NCBI RefSeq assembly: GCF_050589685.1
Contig: NZ_JBNGOS010000017.1
Coordinates: forward strand, 68,863-132,862
Source of the DNA: Saccharicrinis sp050589685
Lineage (GTDB): Bacteria; Bacteroidota; Bacteroidia; Bacteroidales; Marinilabiliaceae
DNA: 64,000 nucleotides
Direction: 5' to 3'
In this document: positions 34,553-43,342 of the stretch, piece by piece
How positions within the stretch are numbered: position 1 is the stretch's first letter
Layout: the number at the start of each line of letters is the position of its first letter
Notes under the pieces: generated by a model
The model's database searches: none
Told to the model about the DNA's origin: nothing
Seen by the model: the letters and a program-made list of their open reading frames with translations, nothing else
Program-made: the position numbers and the translations under genes

Positions 34553-35407
34553 TTATTTATTGTTTAACTTATAAACCCTGATGTAATCGATATAAGTTGT
34601 TCTATCTTCTTTGCTTGCTGTAGCTACCTTGCTTCCTTTTTCCGGAATTGGATTCCAATCGTACGCTTCAATTGAAAACTGTAAAAACAAGTCATTATCG
34701 AATAGAATAGGCGGAGTTAAGGTGTACACATATTCCCCATCCAGGTAAAACATAAGTTCCGTTGCACTTTTCCAATAGAAGCCATAGGTGTAAAAACGCT
34801 CCGAATTTTTGGTTGGTGGCGTCATTTTAGCCTGGTCACGTTTCGACTCATTACATTCGGTTTTTCGGTGAATGGCATTGGAGTGCATAATCTGATCCCA
34901 ATCATAAGCCCATTTATGCGTTTTCTCAGTGAGTTGTCCTACCGATTCAGTAATATCTATTTCTGTTTTATCTCCACAAGTACCTGAATGACACAACCAA
35001 AACCCACCACCCATTTCGGTTTTGTTCATCTTCATTCGGTATTCGTAATAATGGCCAATAGAAGATGTAACAAATGAACGTAAGATACCTCCATGATAAA
35101 GATAAGTAATGGGTTTTGCATACGAATTATCTATCACAGGTTCGGATAATTTGCCAACTTCAATAGTTAAGTATCCATTACCGATACCGAAACTCCCTTT
35201 CTGAAAGAGTGCCGGTGAACGCCCCTTCCAATTCAAATCAGGATGACCGTCAGGACCTAAATTCCATTTCTTTTCATCAATTTCGGAACCGTTAAACTCA
35301 TCGCTTAAAGCATCTACTTTTTCCCATTTTTTGCCTGGCACTTTAGGCTGAGCAGAAAGTGCAGCACATAGAAACCAAAACAGCGATGCCATTACTAAAC
35401 CTCTCAT
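34553..35407 (-). CDS. GH16 endo-galactanase (agarase/porphyranase type), single domain
   Basis: A 284-residue secreted GH16 enzyme with a signal peptide (about 1-20) and no extra modules. The catalytic motif is TEIDITES with Glu149, Asp151 and Glu154. DEFNGSEIDEKKW and GRSPALFQKGSFGIGNGYL are typical of GH16 enzymes acting on agar-type galactans; ALFQ corresponds to GLFM in the larger GH16 at 15142. Unlike that protein it lacks a binding module and a sorting domain, so it probably works in the periplasm on shorter chains. It lies between GH29 (8 bases) and the GH117-related gene (16 bases), clearly within one operon. The exact subfamily is not decided. Confidence 0.88.
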   Translation of the reverse strand: MRGLVMASLFWFLCAALSAQPKVPGKKWEKVDALSDEFNGSEIDEKKWNLGPDGHPDLNWKGRSPALFQKGSFGIGNGYLTIEVGKLSEPVIDNSYAKPITYLYHGGILRSFVTSSIGHYYEYRMKMNKTEMGGGFWLCHSGTCGDKTEIDITESVGQLTEKTHKWAYDWDQIMHSNAIHRKTECNESKRDQAKMTPPTKNSERFYTYGFYWKSATELMFYLDGEYVYTLTPPILFDNDLFLQFSIEAYDWNPIPEKGSKVATASKEDRTTYIDYIRVYKLNNK

Positions 35408-35415
35408 ATTAAATA

Positions 35416-36924
35416 TTATCTATTGATTTTAAATACAAAAGCATGTTCGCACGGTTTTGTATCAGGAAGCTGAATTTCCAAAGCATTCTTTTTTTGTTCC
35501 CAATTTAATTTTCCTTCGTGCCCAATTAACTCCACATCTTTTATCGGGGTATTAAATAGTGTTGCACTTAATGTTTTAATTGGAAGAACACCTGATTCGG
35601 GCCATCCCATGGCAATGGCATATAATTGACCATCACGCATTGTAAAACGAATATCCTCATCGCTAAAACCATCAAACTTTTGGTCGGCTAAATGCCCTGT
35701 AAGTGTTTCTGTTGGTCCTTCACCATATTTTATCCATGGACGACTTTCGTAAATAGCTTCTCCATTTAACTTTAACCATTTACCCATTTCACGAAGCGCC
35801 AGCTTTTGGTCTTCAGGAATACTGCCATCAGGATGAGGAGCAATATTTAGCAATAAACATCCATTTTTACTTACGATATCAACCAGGTCGTCAATTAAGC
35901 GGTTGGTTGAATACAATTTAATATCCGTAGCCCAGCTCCATGTTTTCTGCGAAATGGAATTATCGGTTAACCATGGTTCAGGATAAATCTCTGGCATACG
36001 CGAGCGCTCTAAATCCACGGTTCCTGTTCCTAAGGGAAAGTCAGGGCGTTTGAAGGTTAAAACAAATTCCTGCTCTTTTTTAGCTGCATTGTTGTATGCA
36101 TAGGCCATCATTTGGCGACGTACATCTTCCGAAAGAATCTGAATACGGTTATCGAACCAAAGTAAATCAGGATTGTAGTTATCCACTACTTCTTTTACTT
36201 TTTCTAACCAAACATGCTCAAACTCTTCGCTTGGCATTGGGTCTACGTTGTAATATCCTTTTGCACCTTTTACTTTCCAGGCCGATTCCGGGAGTTTTTC
36301 GCCATAAAGCGAACCTTCTTCGGGATCGTTGTAACAATCCGTACCTTCCATCCAGGTTGGGAACCATCCCCATAACCAGGAATGATGCAGGCTAACGACG
36401 TATTTCATTCCACGCTTGCGGATTGCTTTCTCCATTTCGGCCACCACATCACGTTTGGGTCCCATGTCTACCGAGTTCCAAGGATTTATTTCTGAATCCC
36501 ATAAAGAAAAACCATCAGCGTGCTCCCCTGCCGGACCTGCAAACTGAGCCCCCGCTTCTACAAATAAATCTGCCCACTCTTCGGCATTAAACTTTTCGGC
36601 AGTAAACATGGGGATGAAATCCTTGTAGCCAAACTCATCTAATGCGCCATATTCTTTCAAATGGAACTTATGACTACCACTCCAACTTTTGTACATATTG
36701 GTTCCGTACCAGTCGGTATGACCAGGACTTTGTGGTACCGAATAAACGCCCCAGTGAGTATAAATACCAAACTTAGCATCCTGAAACCAGGTAGGGCATT
36801 CGTATTGTTTTAACGATTCCCAGGTAGGTTCGAAATGTTTGGCTTGTTGAGTTGTTTGGCTTTCTATAGAATTACATGAACTCAATATTAAAGCTGCAGT
36901 AACTAAAATAATTAAATCTTTCAT
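35416..36924 (-). CDS. GH29 alpha-L-fucosidase-type glycosidase, lipoprotein (second copy)
   Basis: A 502-residue lipoprotein (lipobox LSSC, Cys17) of family GH29. The barrel has FGIYTHWGVYSVPQ, EHADGFSLWDSEINPWNSVD and DLLWFDNRIQ with the likely nucleophile Asp258. The binding motif EHADGF differs from HHDGF of the other GH29 (31349-32869), and an insert around 185-230 (WLWGWFPTWMEG) is absent there, so substrate preference is probably different. It lies 60 bases after the GH2 gene at 36985 with a perfect palindrome between them, and 8 bases ahead of GH16. The target is probably an L-fuco- or L-galacto-configured end of a galactan. Confidence 0.9.
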   Translation of the reverse strand: MKDLIILVTAALILSSCNSIESQTTQQAKHFEPTWESLKQYECPTWFQDAKFGIYTHWGVYSVPQSPGHTDWYGTNMYKSWSGSHKFHLKEYGALDEFGYKDFIPMFTAEKFNAEEWADLFVEAGAQFAGPAGEHADGFSLWDSEINPWNSVDMGPKRDVVAEMEKAIRKRGMKYVVSLHHSWLWGWFPTWMEGTDCYNDPEEGSLYGEKLPESAWKVKGAKGYYNVDPMPSEEFEHVWLEKVKEVVDNYNPDLLWFDNRIQILSEDVRRQMMAYAYNNAAKKEQEFVLTFKRPDFPLGTGTVDLERSRMPEIYPEPWLTDNSISQKTWSWATDIKLYSTNRLIDDLVDIVSKNGCLLLNIAPHPDGSIPEDQKLALREMGKWLKLNGEAIYESRPWIKYGEGPTETLTGHLADQKFDGFSDEDIRFTMRDGQLYAIAMGWPESGVLPIKTLSATLFNTPIKDVELIGHEGKLNWEQKKNALEIQLPDTKPCEHAFVFKINR

Positions 36925-36944
36925 TGTGTTTGTATTTTTTTAGA

Positions 36945-36984
36945 TTGAGACAGGGCATGCCCTGTCTCAACGCATGCCCTGTCT
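36945..36984. repeat. REP-like palindrome with extra half-site
   Basis: A perfect 26-bp palindrome (36945-36970) built from the arm TTGAGACAGGGCA and its complement, followed by one more half (GCATGCCCTGTCT, 36972-36984) that ends exactly at the stop codon of the GH2 gene. This GGGCATGCCC-centred type is a widespread bacterial REP form. It could also act as an mRNA hairpin between the GH2 and GH29 genes. Confidence 0.8.
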
Positions 36985-39549
36985 TTATCTTGCAAACTCC
37001 TTTACAACCGGCATTTCCTCATCTGCCTGTTTTACGCCTCTTGTTCCATTTAATCCCTCAAAGTATCTGAAGTAATTGTGCGGACCGTATTTCTCTTTTT
37101 TATCAATAGCCTCTTGTCCAATCTCTCTTAATCGTGGTAAGTCCACCTTCTCATCACCTACCAGTAACAAATAGTCATTTACGGATACTACTTCACCAGA
37201 TTTGTCACGCATCTCTAATTCAACAAAGAATTTATCGCCCAATTTGCCTGGTACTTTACAGTTAACTGTAGCATATTCTTTAGAGCTGTCTCCATTGATA
37301 TTTCCAATATTAATAGTTTCTCTACTTACCTCTTTTTTGTTGTTATCAAGGAATACGACATCAACTTTACATGCTTTAAATTCTTTGTAGAAATCGTTAA
37401 CTACCCATATTTTACCTTCGAACTGTTCACCCGGCAACCATCGACGTCTGTCGTGCTGAAGCGAAACTAATAAAGGCTGGAAAGCATTTTTTACGTAGCT
37501 GTACGAAATTTTAGGTTGTTGGTAGTAATCTACAATTCCCCATTTCATATCTGGTGCAAAGGTGATGTAGTGACAAATACAAATGGCACTCGACTTTGGT
37601 TTTCTTCTTCGATAGTACTCTAGTCCATACTGAAAAATAACACCCTGCGCGATTTGAGTTGCATCAACAAATTCTTGCATACTACCTGTACATTGAGAAC
37701 CAACAATTTCAAAGTTAAGCGTTCTGAACGTATCAAAGTCAGTCCAGTGATGTCCCCAACTTGGTCCCGGAGGCCAAAGTTCGTCTTCTGGGATAAACTT
37801 TTTAATGCTTTCAACATTAGGACACGATGAGATGGCTAACTCAGCCACAGCAGCATAATCCTGCTTATTAAAGAATTGCTCTGTATTTCTTCTTCCTTCG
37901 CTATAAAATAAACCATTGGCGTGAATACTCTCTTTGGGTTTAAACCCTAACTCTTTACCAATATGGTCGCTTAATGGCGAAACAGGCACATAATGCAAGT
38001 TGGAGTATGGCTTAACCACCTCACCCAACTCTTTCATTAAATTCAGGTTATGCACGGGATCAGAAGCTGTCATCAATATTTCTTCTCCACCTTCTAAAAT
38101 CACCATACAAGGGTTATTGCGCAAGTCCTTCACCACAGAGATAGCTTCAGAGAAAATCGCATTTTTAAACTCCTCTGTTTTCGGCAACGACAAACTTGCA
38201 ATAGGAAGAATATCCTGCCAAACAGTGATACCTTGTCTGTTGCAAAGCTCATAGAAATATGGAATTTCAGTTGGGTGCCATCCGAAGATACGCAAGTTGT
38301 TCATATTACCTTCTTTGGCCAATCTGATTAACTCTTCGTACTTTTCGTTAGAAGCACGTCCGAAAAAAATATCTGGTGGTCCACCCCAGGTACCCGAACG
38401 CATAAAGTGGCGCTTACCGTTAATCATCACTGTCCATGGATTTTCAACCTCATCTTTGGTATAACCAGGGTTCATCTCCATTTTAATTTCGCGAATACCA
38501 AAAAGTTTAGAATCGGTATGAAGTTCTTTATCTTGGCTGCCTTTTAAAGAAACATTCGCTAAATATAAATTCTGGTCTCCTAAATCCCAAGGATACCAAA
38601 GTTTAGCATCAGGCACATGAATTTTAGTTTTAATCTCGTTTATACCAGGGGCTAATGTCTGTTTGATGGTAGTGGTGTACGATTTAGATTTGAAGTTTTC
38701 ACCTTGAACATCAATCTCAATATCCACTGTTTTTTCTGTTTTACCTGGGTTTTCAACTTCAAGTTGGATATCTAAATCGGCGGAGTTCTTTTTCCCCAGC
38801 GTAGTTTGAACGTAGATATCATTCACCTTAGCATCTTCGTAAGCTTCCAATCTTACAGGCTTCCAAATTCCCGTAGGAACAAGATCCACCCAATAATCGC
38901 CATGCCATGCTGGCTTTCTACCTGCTACCTGGCTATATCTCCTGGGAGCAGGGTGCAGTCGTACTGCTAAAATATTTCTACCACGGCGCTTCTGCTCATA
39001 GCTTATGAGGTCAGTAATCTCAAAAGAGAAAGAGGTAAACATACCTTCATGAGAACCTAATAGTTCTCCGTTTAGAAATACATCGCAAGCATAGTCTACC
39101 CCGTCAAAAGTTATTTCAACATTTTTGCCTTCCATTTCTTTAGGCACGTTGAAGATCCTTAAGTACCACCATTCATATTCATTAACCCATTTTGCTTTGG
39201 TACTGTTTCTCCCGAAGTGCGGGTCATCAATACGACCTATTCGCCAAAGGTCGGAAAATACATCACCCGGAACATGAGCTGGAGCCCAGTTAAGCGCATC
39301 TCCCATATGGTCGTAACTAATTTCCGGGAATCCCTCTTCCAATCCTCTTCCTGGAAGCGTTCCCTGAATTTTCCATAAGTGCCCGCTAAGGTCATAGGTT
39401 AGTGGATTGGCATTCTGTGCGCCGTAGTCTTGCACATCTTGCCTAAAATAGTCGTTCGCATAATCTTTATCCTTTTGTGCGACTGATAAAGTACACACAG
39501 AATACAACAAAGATATTAGCACCAGTATGTTAATATTCTTTTGTTTCAT
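36985..39549 (-). CDS. GH2-family glycosidase (beta-mannosidase/glucosaminidase-like architecture)
   Basis: An 854-residue secreted enzyme (signal peptide about 1-24). Architecture: sugar-binding jelly roll (about 40-235, WWYLRIFNVPKEMEG, DGVDYACDVFLNGELLG), immunoglobulin-like domain (about 240-355), TIM barrel (about 356-690, MRSGTWGGPPDIFFG; NLRIFGWHPTEIPYFYELC) and C-terminal beta domains. At the acid/base position the usual Asn-Glu is replaced: NPCMVILEGGEEIL has Gly-Gly-Glu489-Glu490. It may remain active with Glu490, but the Asn that normally precedes it is lost. It differs clearly from the two LacZ-like GH2 enzymes at 48125-54022. In this cluster it probably removes a beta-linked hexose. 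Confidence 0.85.
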   Translation of the reverse strand: MKQKNINILVLISLLYSVCTLSVAQKDKDYANDYFRQDVQDYGAQNANPLTYDLSGHLWKIQGTLPGRGLEEGFPEISYDHMGDALNWAPAHVPGDVFSDLWRIGRIDDPHFGRNSTKAKWVNEYEWWYLRIFNVPKEMEGKNVEITFDGVDYACDVFLNGELLGSHEGMFTSFSFEITDLISYEQKRRGRNILAVRLHPAPRRYSQVAGRKPAWHGDYWVDLVPTGIWKPVRLEAYEDAKVNDIYVQTTLGKKNSADLDIQLEVENPGKTEKTVDIEIDVQGENFKSKSYTTTIKQTLAPGINEIKTKIHVPDAKLWYPWDLGDQNLYLANVSLKGSQDKELHTDSKLFGIREIKMEMNPGYTKDEVENPWTVMINGKRHFMRSGTWGGPPDIFFGRASNEKYEELIRLAKEGNMNNLRIFGWHPTEIPYFYELCNRQGITVWQDILPIASLSLPKTEEFKNAIFSEAISVVKDLRNNPCMVILEGGEEILMTASDPVHNLNLMKELGEVVKPYSNLHYVPVSPLSDHIGKELGFKPKESIHANGLFYSEGRRNTEQFFNKQDYAAVAELAISSCPNVESIKKFIPEDELWPPGPSWGHHWTDFDTFRTLNFEIVGSQCTGSMQEFVDATQIAQGVIFQYGLEYYRRRKPKSSAICICHYITFAPDMKWGIVDYYQQPKISYSYVKNAFQPLLVSLQHDRRRWLPGEQFEGKIWVVNDFYKEFKACKVDVVFLDNNKKEVSRETINIGNINGDSSKEYATVNCKVPGKLGDKFFVELEMRDKSGEVVSVNDYLLLVGDEKVDLPRLREIGQEAIDKKEKYGPHNYFRYFEGLNGTRGVKQADEEMPVVKEFAR

Positions 39550-39620
39550 TTTATATAGATTTTATTTTACTGATTTCTTGATAAACAATATTTACTATTA
39601 AGTTCCATATTTTTATAACC

Positions 39621-39650
39621 AGGCAAGGGATTTATCCCGTGTTAATTTCT
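39621..39650. repeat. REP-like palindrome GGGATTTATCCC
   Basis: AGGCAAGGGATTTATCCCGTG, with arms GGGAT and ATCCC. Almost the same sequence (GGCTCGGGATTTATCCCGTG) occurs at 43185-43204, both followed by TTAATTT or TAATTT. It lies in the 124-base spacer upstream of the GH2 gene. Confidence 0.6.
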
Positions 39651-39673
39651 AGATTATATAACACCAATTTATT

Positions 39674-41530
39674 CTACCTACTCAAAAACTCAATTCGTCT
39701 TCCAATCCAATCACTTTTGTATTTATCACCTTCAGCTGTTTTTAGCAATGCCTCGGCATCAAACTTAAATTGTAAATCGGGATTCAGTGTTTCCAGTAAG
39801 GTTGCCGAGTTTAGTATTAGCAATATTTCTAATGGATTCTGGTTTCCTTTTAACAAACTCTCGAACGCAGAAACGGGATTATCTCCATTTATCAAAGCCA
39901 AACTTTCTGCAGCTCTCATCCTGACAAGATTTTCTGCATCATTATCCAACATCTTTTTGATTTGTGGAACAAAGGCTTCGGCTTCCTTGTCAAACGCACT
40001 GCAAACGATAATTCCCCAATAACGTTTCCAGGGATTTGCAGACTTCAATGCTTTTTTAATTCCGCTTTTCGCTTTTTTGTATGGCAGCAACTGTAAATCG
40101 GCAATGGCTATTAATTCTTCAATATCAGCTTTATGCGCTAAACCAAACTTAACAGGGTTTGACCCAGCTTCTTTTTCAAGATAAGGTTCAGGATAAAAAC
40201 TTAGGTCAGGTAATGATTGTACCTTATCCAACAATAAAGTCCTCATTTCTTTAAGCTTTTCTGCATAAACAGGTTCATTTGCCAGGTTATTGATCTCGTG
40301 CGGATCTGTTTCAATATTGTATAATGCTTCGGGTGCACGTTTTTCAAAAAACGCTTTTTGTACGTCATTCAATTTTCCCGCATCGTAAAGTGCTCTCCAC
40401 TCTTTATATCCAATTTGCTTATAGCGATAATCATTAAACAAACCATCCATATTAAAAGGCTGGTAGCTTCTCATATACTTATACTTTCCTTTGCGATAGC
40501 TACGTACTAAATCATATTTCTCGTCAAAGCGATCGGCATGCCCAAAAGTTTCTTCTCTTTTGTTGAGTTCATCTAATGATACTCCTTTTCCCAGGAAAGG
40601 CTTTCCGTCCATTTGCTCAGGTACTTTGATGCCTGCAAGGTTTAATACTGTCGGAGCAAAATCAACAAAACTCACAAATCCATCCACTCTTGAACCAATT
40701 TGAGCCGGAAAAAGATGTTTCCATTTTTCTGGAATGTAAACGACAAACGGAACCTGTAAACCGCTTTCGTAGATATATCCTTTTGAGCGAGGGAGAGTAC
40801 CGCCATGGTCGCCATAATAAAAGATGATGGTTTTATCCATCAAACCATCGTCTTCCAATTGCTTTAATAATTTCCCAATTCGCTGATCATCATCCCTGTG
40901 CTTGTCGTAATAATGTGCATACGATTTTTTGAATGCAGGTGTATTAGGATGATATGGATATAGCTGAACCGAATTTGGCTTTGTAATTAAAGTTGCTTCA
41001 TCACGATCGTCCAGCAGTTTGTGCATTCTGCTCTCGTGCGTATCGTGCAAACTCCAAACCTGAAAAAATGGCTGACCTGGTTTTCTGTTTTTGTAAGTGG
41101 CTTTCCTGGAACTTTCGTCCCAAATATTGCTTACTTTAAAATTGTAATCCTCTTTATGGCAGTTGGCAGTATAATAGCCTGCTTCTTTAAAGTATTCAGG
41201 ATAAGTTTTTGAACCTTCAGGTATAGGCACAGCAAATGCATGACGATGAAACTGGCTTCCAACACGTGGAGCATAACAGCCGCTTAACAGCGTGCTTCGT
41301 GCTACAGAACAAACGGCTCCATTGGAGAAAGCATTGTTAAACACAATACCATGATCGGCAAGTTTCTCCACATTGGGCATGGGTACACCGTTTTCGGCAT
41401 CGTATAATCTTAACCAACGTGCCGAATTATCTTCGGTAGTTATCCAAACAATGTTGGGACGTTCCTGAGCGAATGAGACTCTTATTCCCAAAAATAAAAT
41501 TACAGTATATAAAAAAATGGTTCGTAACAT
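39674..41530 (-). CDS. Type I sulfatase with variant CSVAR motif and HEAT-like C-terminus
   Basis: I start at the ATG at 41530 (MLRTIFLYTVILF), which opens with a signal peptide; 12 extra codons lie upstream. The 618-residue protein is an S1-family sulfatase related to the N-sulfoglucosamine sulfohydrolase-like group. The metal motif is WITTEDNS (Glu-Asp instead of Asp-Asp), and the formylglycine motif is CSVAR with Cys74, where Val replaces the usual Pro/Ala. IFYYGDHGGTLPRSKGY completes the site. The last 150 residues (about 465-618) contain helical repeats such as NPWKRYWGIIVCSAFDKEA and LVRMRAAESLALINGDNP, resembling HEAT repeats. It stands between GH2 and GH117 in the array. Its real substrate linkage (O- or N-sulfate) is unclear. 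Confidence 0.88.
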   Translation of the reverse strand: MLRTIFLYTVILFLGIRVSFAQERPNIVWITTEDNSARWLRLYDAENGVPMPNVEKLADHGIVFNNAFSNGAVCSVARSTLLSGCYAPRVGSQFHRHAFAVPIPEGSKTYPEYFKEAGYYTANCHKEDYNFKVSNIWDESSRKATYKNRKPGQPFFQVWSLHDTHESRMHKLLDDRDEATLITKPNSVQLYPYHPNTPAFKKSYAHYYDKHRDDDQRIGKLLKQLEDDGLMDKTIIFYYGDHGGTLPRSKGYIYESGLQVPFVVYIPEKWKHLFPAQIGSRVDGFVSFVDFAPTVLNLAGIKVPEQMDGKPFLGKGVSLDELNKREETFGHADRFDEKYDLVRSYRKGKYKYMRSYQPFNMDGLFNDYRYKQIGYKEWRALYDAGKLNDVQKAFFEKRAPEALYNIETDPHEINNLANEPVYAEKLKEMRTLLLDKVQSLPDLSFYPEPYLEKEAGSNPVKFGLAHKADIEELIAIADLQLLPYKKAKSGIKKALKSANPWKRYWGIIVCSAFDKEAEAFVPQIKKMLDNDAENLVRMRAAESLALINGDNPVSAFESLLKGNQNPLEILLILNSATLLETLNPDLQFKFDAEALLKTAEGDKYKSDWIGRRIEFLSR

Positions 41531-41590
41531 ATTAGGTTGTTTTACTATCACATTATGAAAAATCATTAAAACTCTTTTGTCCGATAGAAC

Positions 41591-41670
41591 TTCCCTGCCT
41601 GTTGGCAGACAGGCGACGCAAATTCACTGCGCATATCTAATTAGTTTGGTGATGCGTTGGTTTGATTTAT
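41591..41670. repeat. CCGATGC-family hairpin repeat, copy 3
   Basis: TTCCCTGCCTGTTGGCAGA then CAGGCGACGCAAATTCACTG and, after about 17 bases, TTTGGTGATGCGTTGGTTT. It matches the copy at 32934 over the TGCCTG hairpin and the GCAAATT arm. It lies upstream of the minus-strand sulfatase gene. Confidence 0.6.
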
Positions 41671-41792
41671 AATCCCTCCAGGCATATTTACATCCTTATT
41701 ATTTTGTCAGGTCTGGAACGGTACTGTACACAAGGCATTCATCCAGACCCGTTGCGTAACTCCTCAAAATAGAACACAGTTTTTAGAGCTCA

Positions 41793-43097
41793 CTACTCGT
41801 TATCTTTAAGTTTCTGTGTCTGTTCTTTAATGCGTTGTTTCTGCTTTCCATTTAAACCATGTTTAAATAGATACTCCAAACCGTAGTTATAATAATGGTT
41901 TTTCATGTCCTGGTCATCAACATCCTGGCTTAAGTCACAATCGAAGCGAACCAAACAAGTGTGATTCCAGTTTCCGTCGGCATTAATAACATGTGAAATA
42001 CCCCAGGTAATTCCTCTCCCATCTTTGGTGTCTGTAAAAGCATCCGGCACATAAGGCCCTGCTGCTACAGGCAACATTTCTGTGATAGAAGCAATTTCAA
42101 AATTCACCCAATCTTTGGCATATTGAATGGTATTATGCTCCTGTCCATCACGTTGTATAATGGCAGCCACACCTTCGCGGAATGGGAACAAAGTAGTTTC
42201 GTGACCTGAGTTAATTACTGGGTTTAAAGGATGTTTCTCGAAAGGTCCCAGTGGGTCTTCGGCAATGGCCAAACCTTGCATACGTATCTTAGAAGGTTTA
42301 AATTCTTTACGTTTATCGAAGTCGCCTTTGTAATACAAGTATATTTTACCATCATGAACCAATGGATATGGATCATGAATAGAATATTGATCCCACGAAC
42401 CTTCAGGTCCGTTTGGAATGACGATTTTACCAGTATGATGCCATGGTCCGTCCGGAGAATCAGCCCAGGCTACAGAAACCGGACAGAAATCTCCACGCAA
42501 ACCGCTGGCTTCCATAAAAGCCTGGAAATATAGATAGTACTTACCCTTGAATTTTAAAATATCCGTTGTGGTTACCGAACGCCAACCCGGTTCTGGCTTT
42601 GGAGGACGAGGAACGGCAATACCCTGCTCCTCCCAGGTAAAACCATCTTCGGAGGTGGCATACCAAATATCCGATAAATCCCAATCTGCTGATGGAATCA
42701 CGTCAGTAGCTTCTTTTGCCCTTGACATTCCTACTGGTCTTACCGGCGATTTTCGTCCGGTGTACCAAACGTAGTATTTACCGTTTTCGAAGATTACTTT
42801 TGATGGATCGCGGCGAGTAATGGTTCCATCACCGCCATTATAATCAAAACCCTTTAGCTTGGTGTATTTAAATTGCGTGTAAAGTTCTGAAGCCTCAGGA
42901 CGAATATGTTCATATGCCTCATAGTTTCTTTTCACAGCTGCACTTAACGGACGGTCTGGTTTCTCATCTGGAATAAAGAAAGGGAATTCTTCATTACCTT
43001 TTGCTTCCTCAGTTTTTGGAGCTGTTTCGCTTGTTTGCTTTTGTTGGCAAGAAAATAGCACCAGACTAATTATCAAACCATATAAGACTTTCTTCAT
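41793..43097 (-). CDS. GH117 alpha-1,3-(3,6-anhydro)-L-galactosidase, lipoprotein (second copy)
   Basis: A 434-residue lipoprotein (lipobox LFSC, Cys17) of family GH117. It has the helix block LSAAVKRNYEAYE, TITRRDPSKV with Asp97, DQYSIHDPYPLVHDG with Asp242 and INSGHETTLFPF with His299-Glu300, so the active site is complete. Compared with the copy at 22480 it has a longer N-terminal linker after the lipid anchor and an insert RKEFKPSK before IRMQGLA, possibly changing substrate contacts. It is separated by 245 bases of repeats from the beta-helix/propeller gene upstream and by 262 bases from the sulfatase downstream, so it may have its own promoter. Confidence 0.92.
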   Translation of the reverse strand: MKKVLYGLIISLVLFSCQQKQTSETAPKTEEAKGNEEFPFFIPDEKPDRPLSAAVKRNYEAYEHIRPEASELYTQFKYTKLKGFDYNGGDGTITRRDPSKVIFENGKYYVWYTGRKSPVRPVGMSRAKEATDVIPSADWDLSDIWYATSEDGFTWEEQGIAVPRPPKPEPGWRSVTTTDILKFKGKYYLYFQAFMEASGLRGDFCPVSVAWADSPDGPWHHTGKIVIPNGPEGSWDQYSIHDPYPLVHDGKIYLYYKGDFDKRKEFKPSKIRMQGLAIAEDPLGPFEKHPLNPVINSGHETTLFPFREGVAAIIQRDGQEHNTIQYAKDWVNFEIASITEMLPVAAGPYVPDAFTDTKDGRGITWGISHVINADGNWNHTCLVRFDCDLSQDVDDQDMKNHYYNYGLEYLFKHGLNGKQKQRIKEQTQKLKDNE

Positions 43098-43151
43098 ATC
43101 TATTAAATATTTAATTTTACTCCTTTTAAAGATTGGATATTACTTTAATTC

Positions 43152-43301
43152 AAAGGCTAAAGCCTTTATTTTTTTATATAATTAGGCTCGGGATTTATCC
43201 CGTGTAATTTAACCATGAAATTAATCGGCCTTAGCCAATATATATATTTGGGTTAAAACACATTAATCTTCAATATTTTCTCTCCGGGTTAAAACCCGGA
43301 G
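43152..43301. repeat. Cluster of three REP-like palindromes
   Basis: AAAGGC TAAA GCCTTT (43152-43167), CGGGAT TT ATCCCG (43189-43202) and CTCCGGGTT AA AACCCGGAG (43282-43301) lie in one 245-base spacer, with TCGGCCTTAGCC between the last two. Such palindromes with AA/TT loops match the REP repeats mobilised by Y1-type transposases; no such transposase gene is in the window. Confidence 0.65.
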
Positions 43302-43342
43302 CTATTTATATTCTCACGTTCATACAGTAATTTTTTTTCAAC

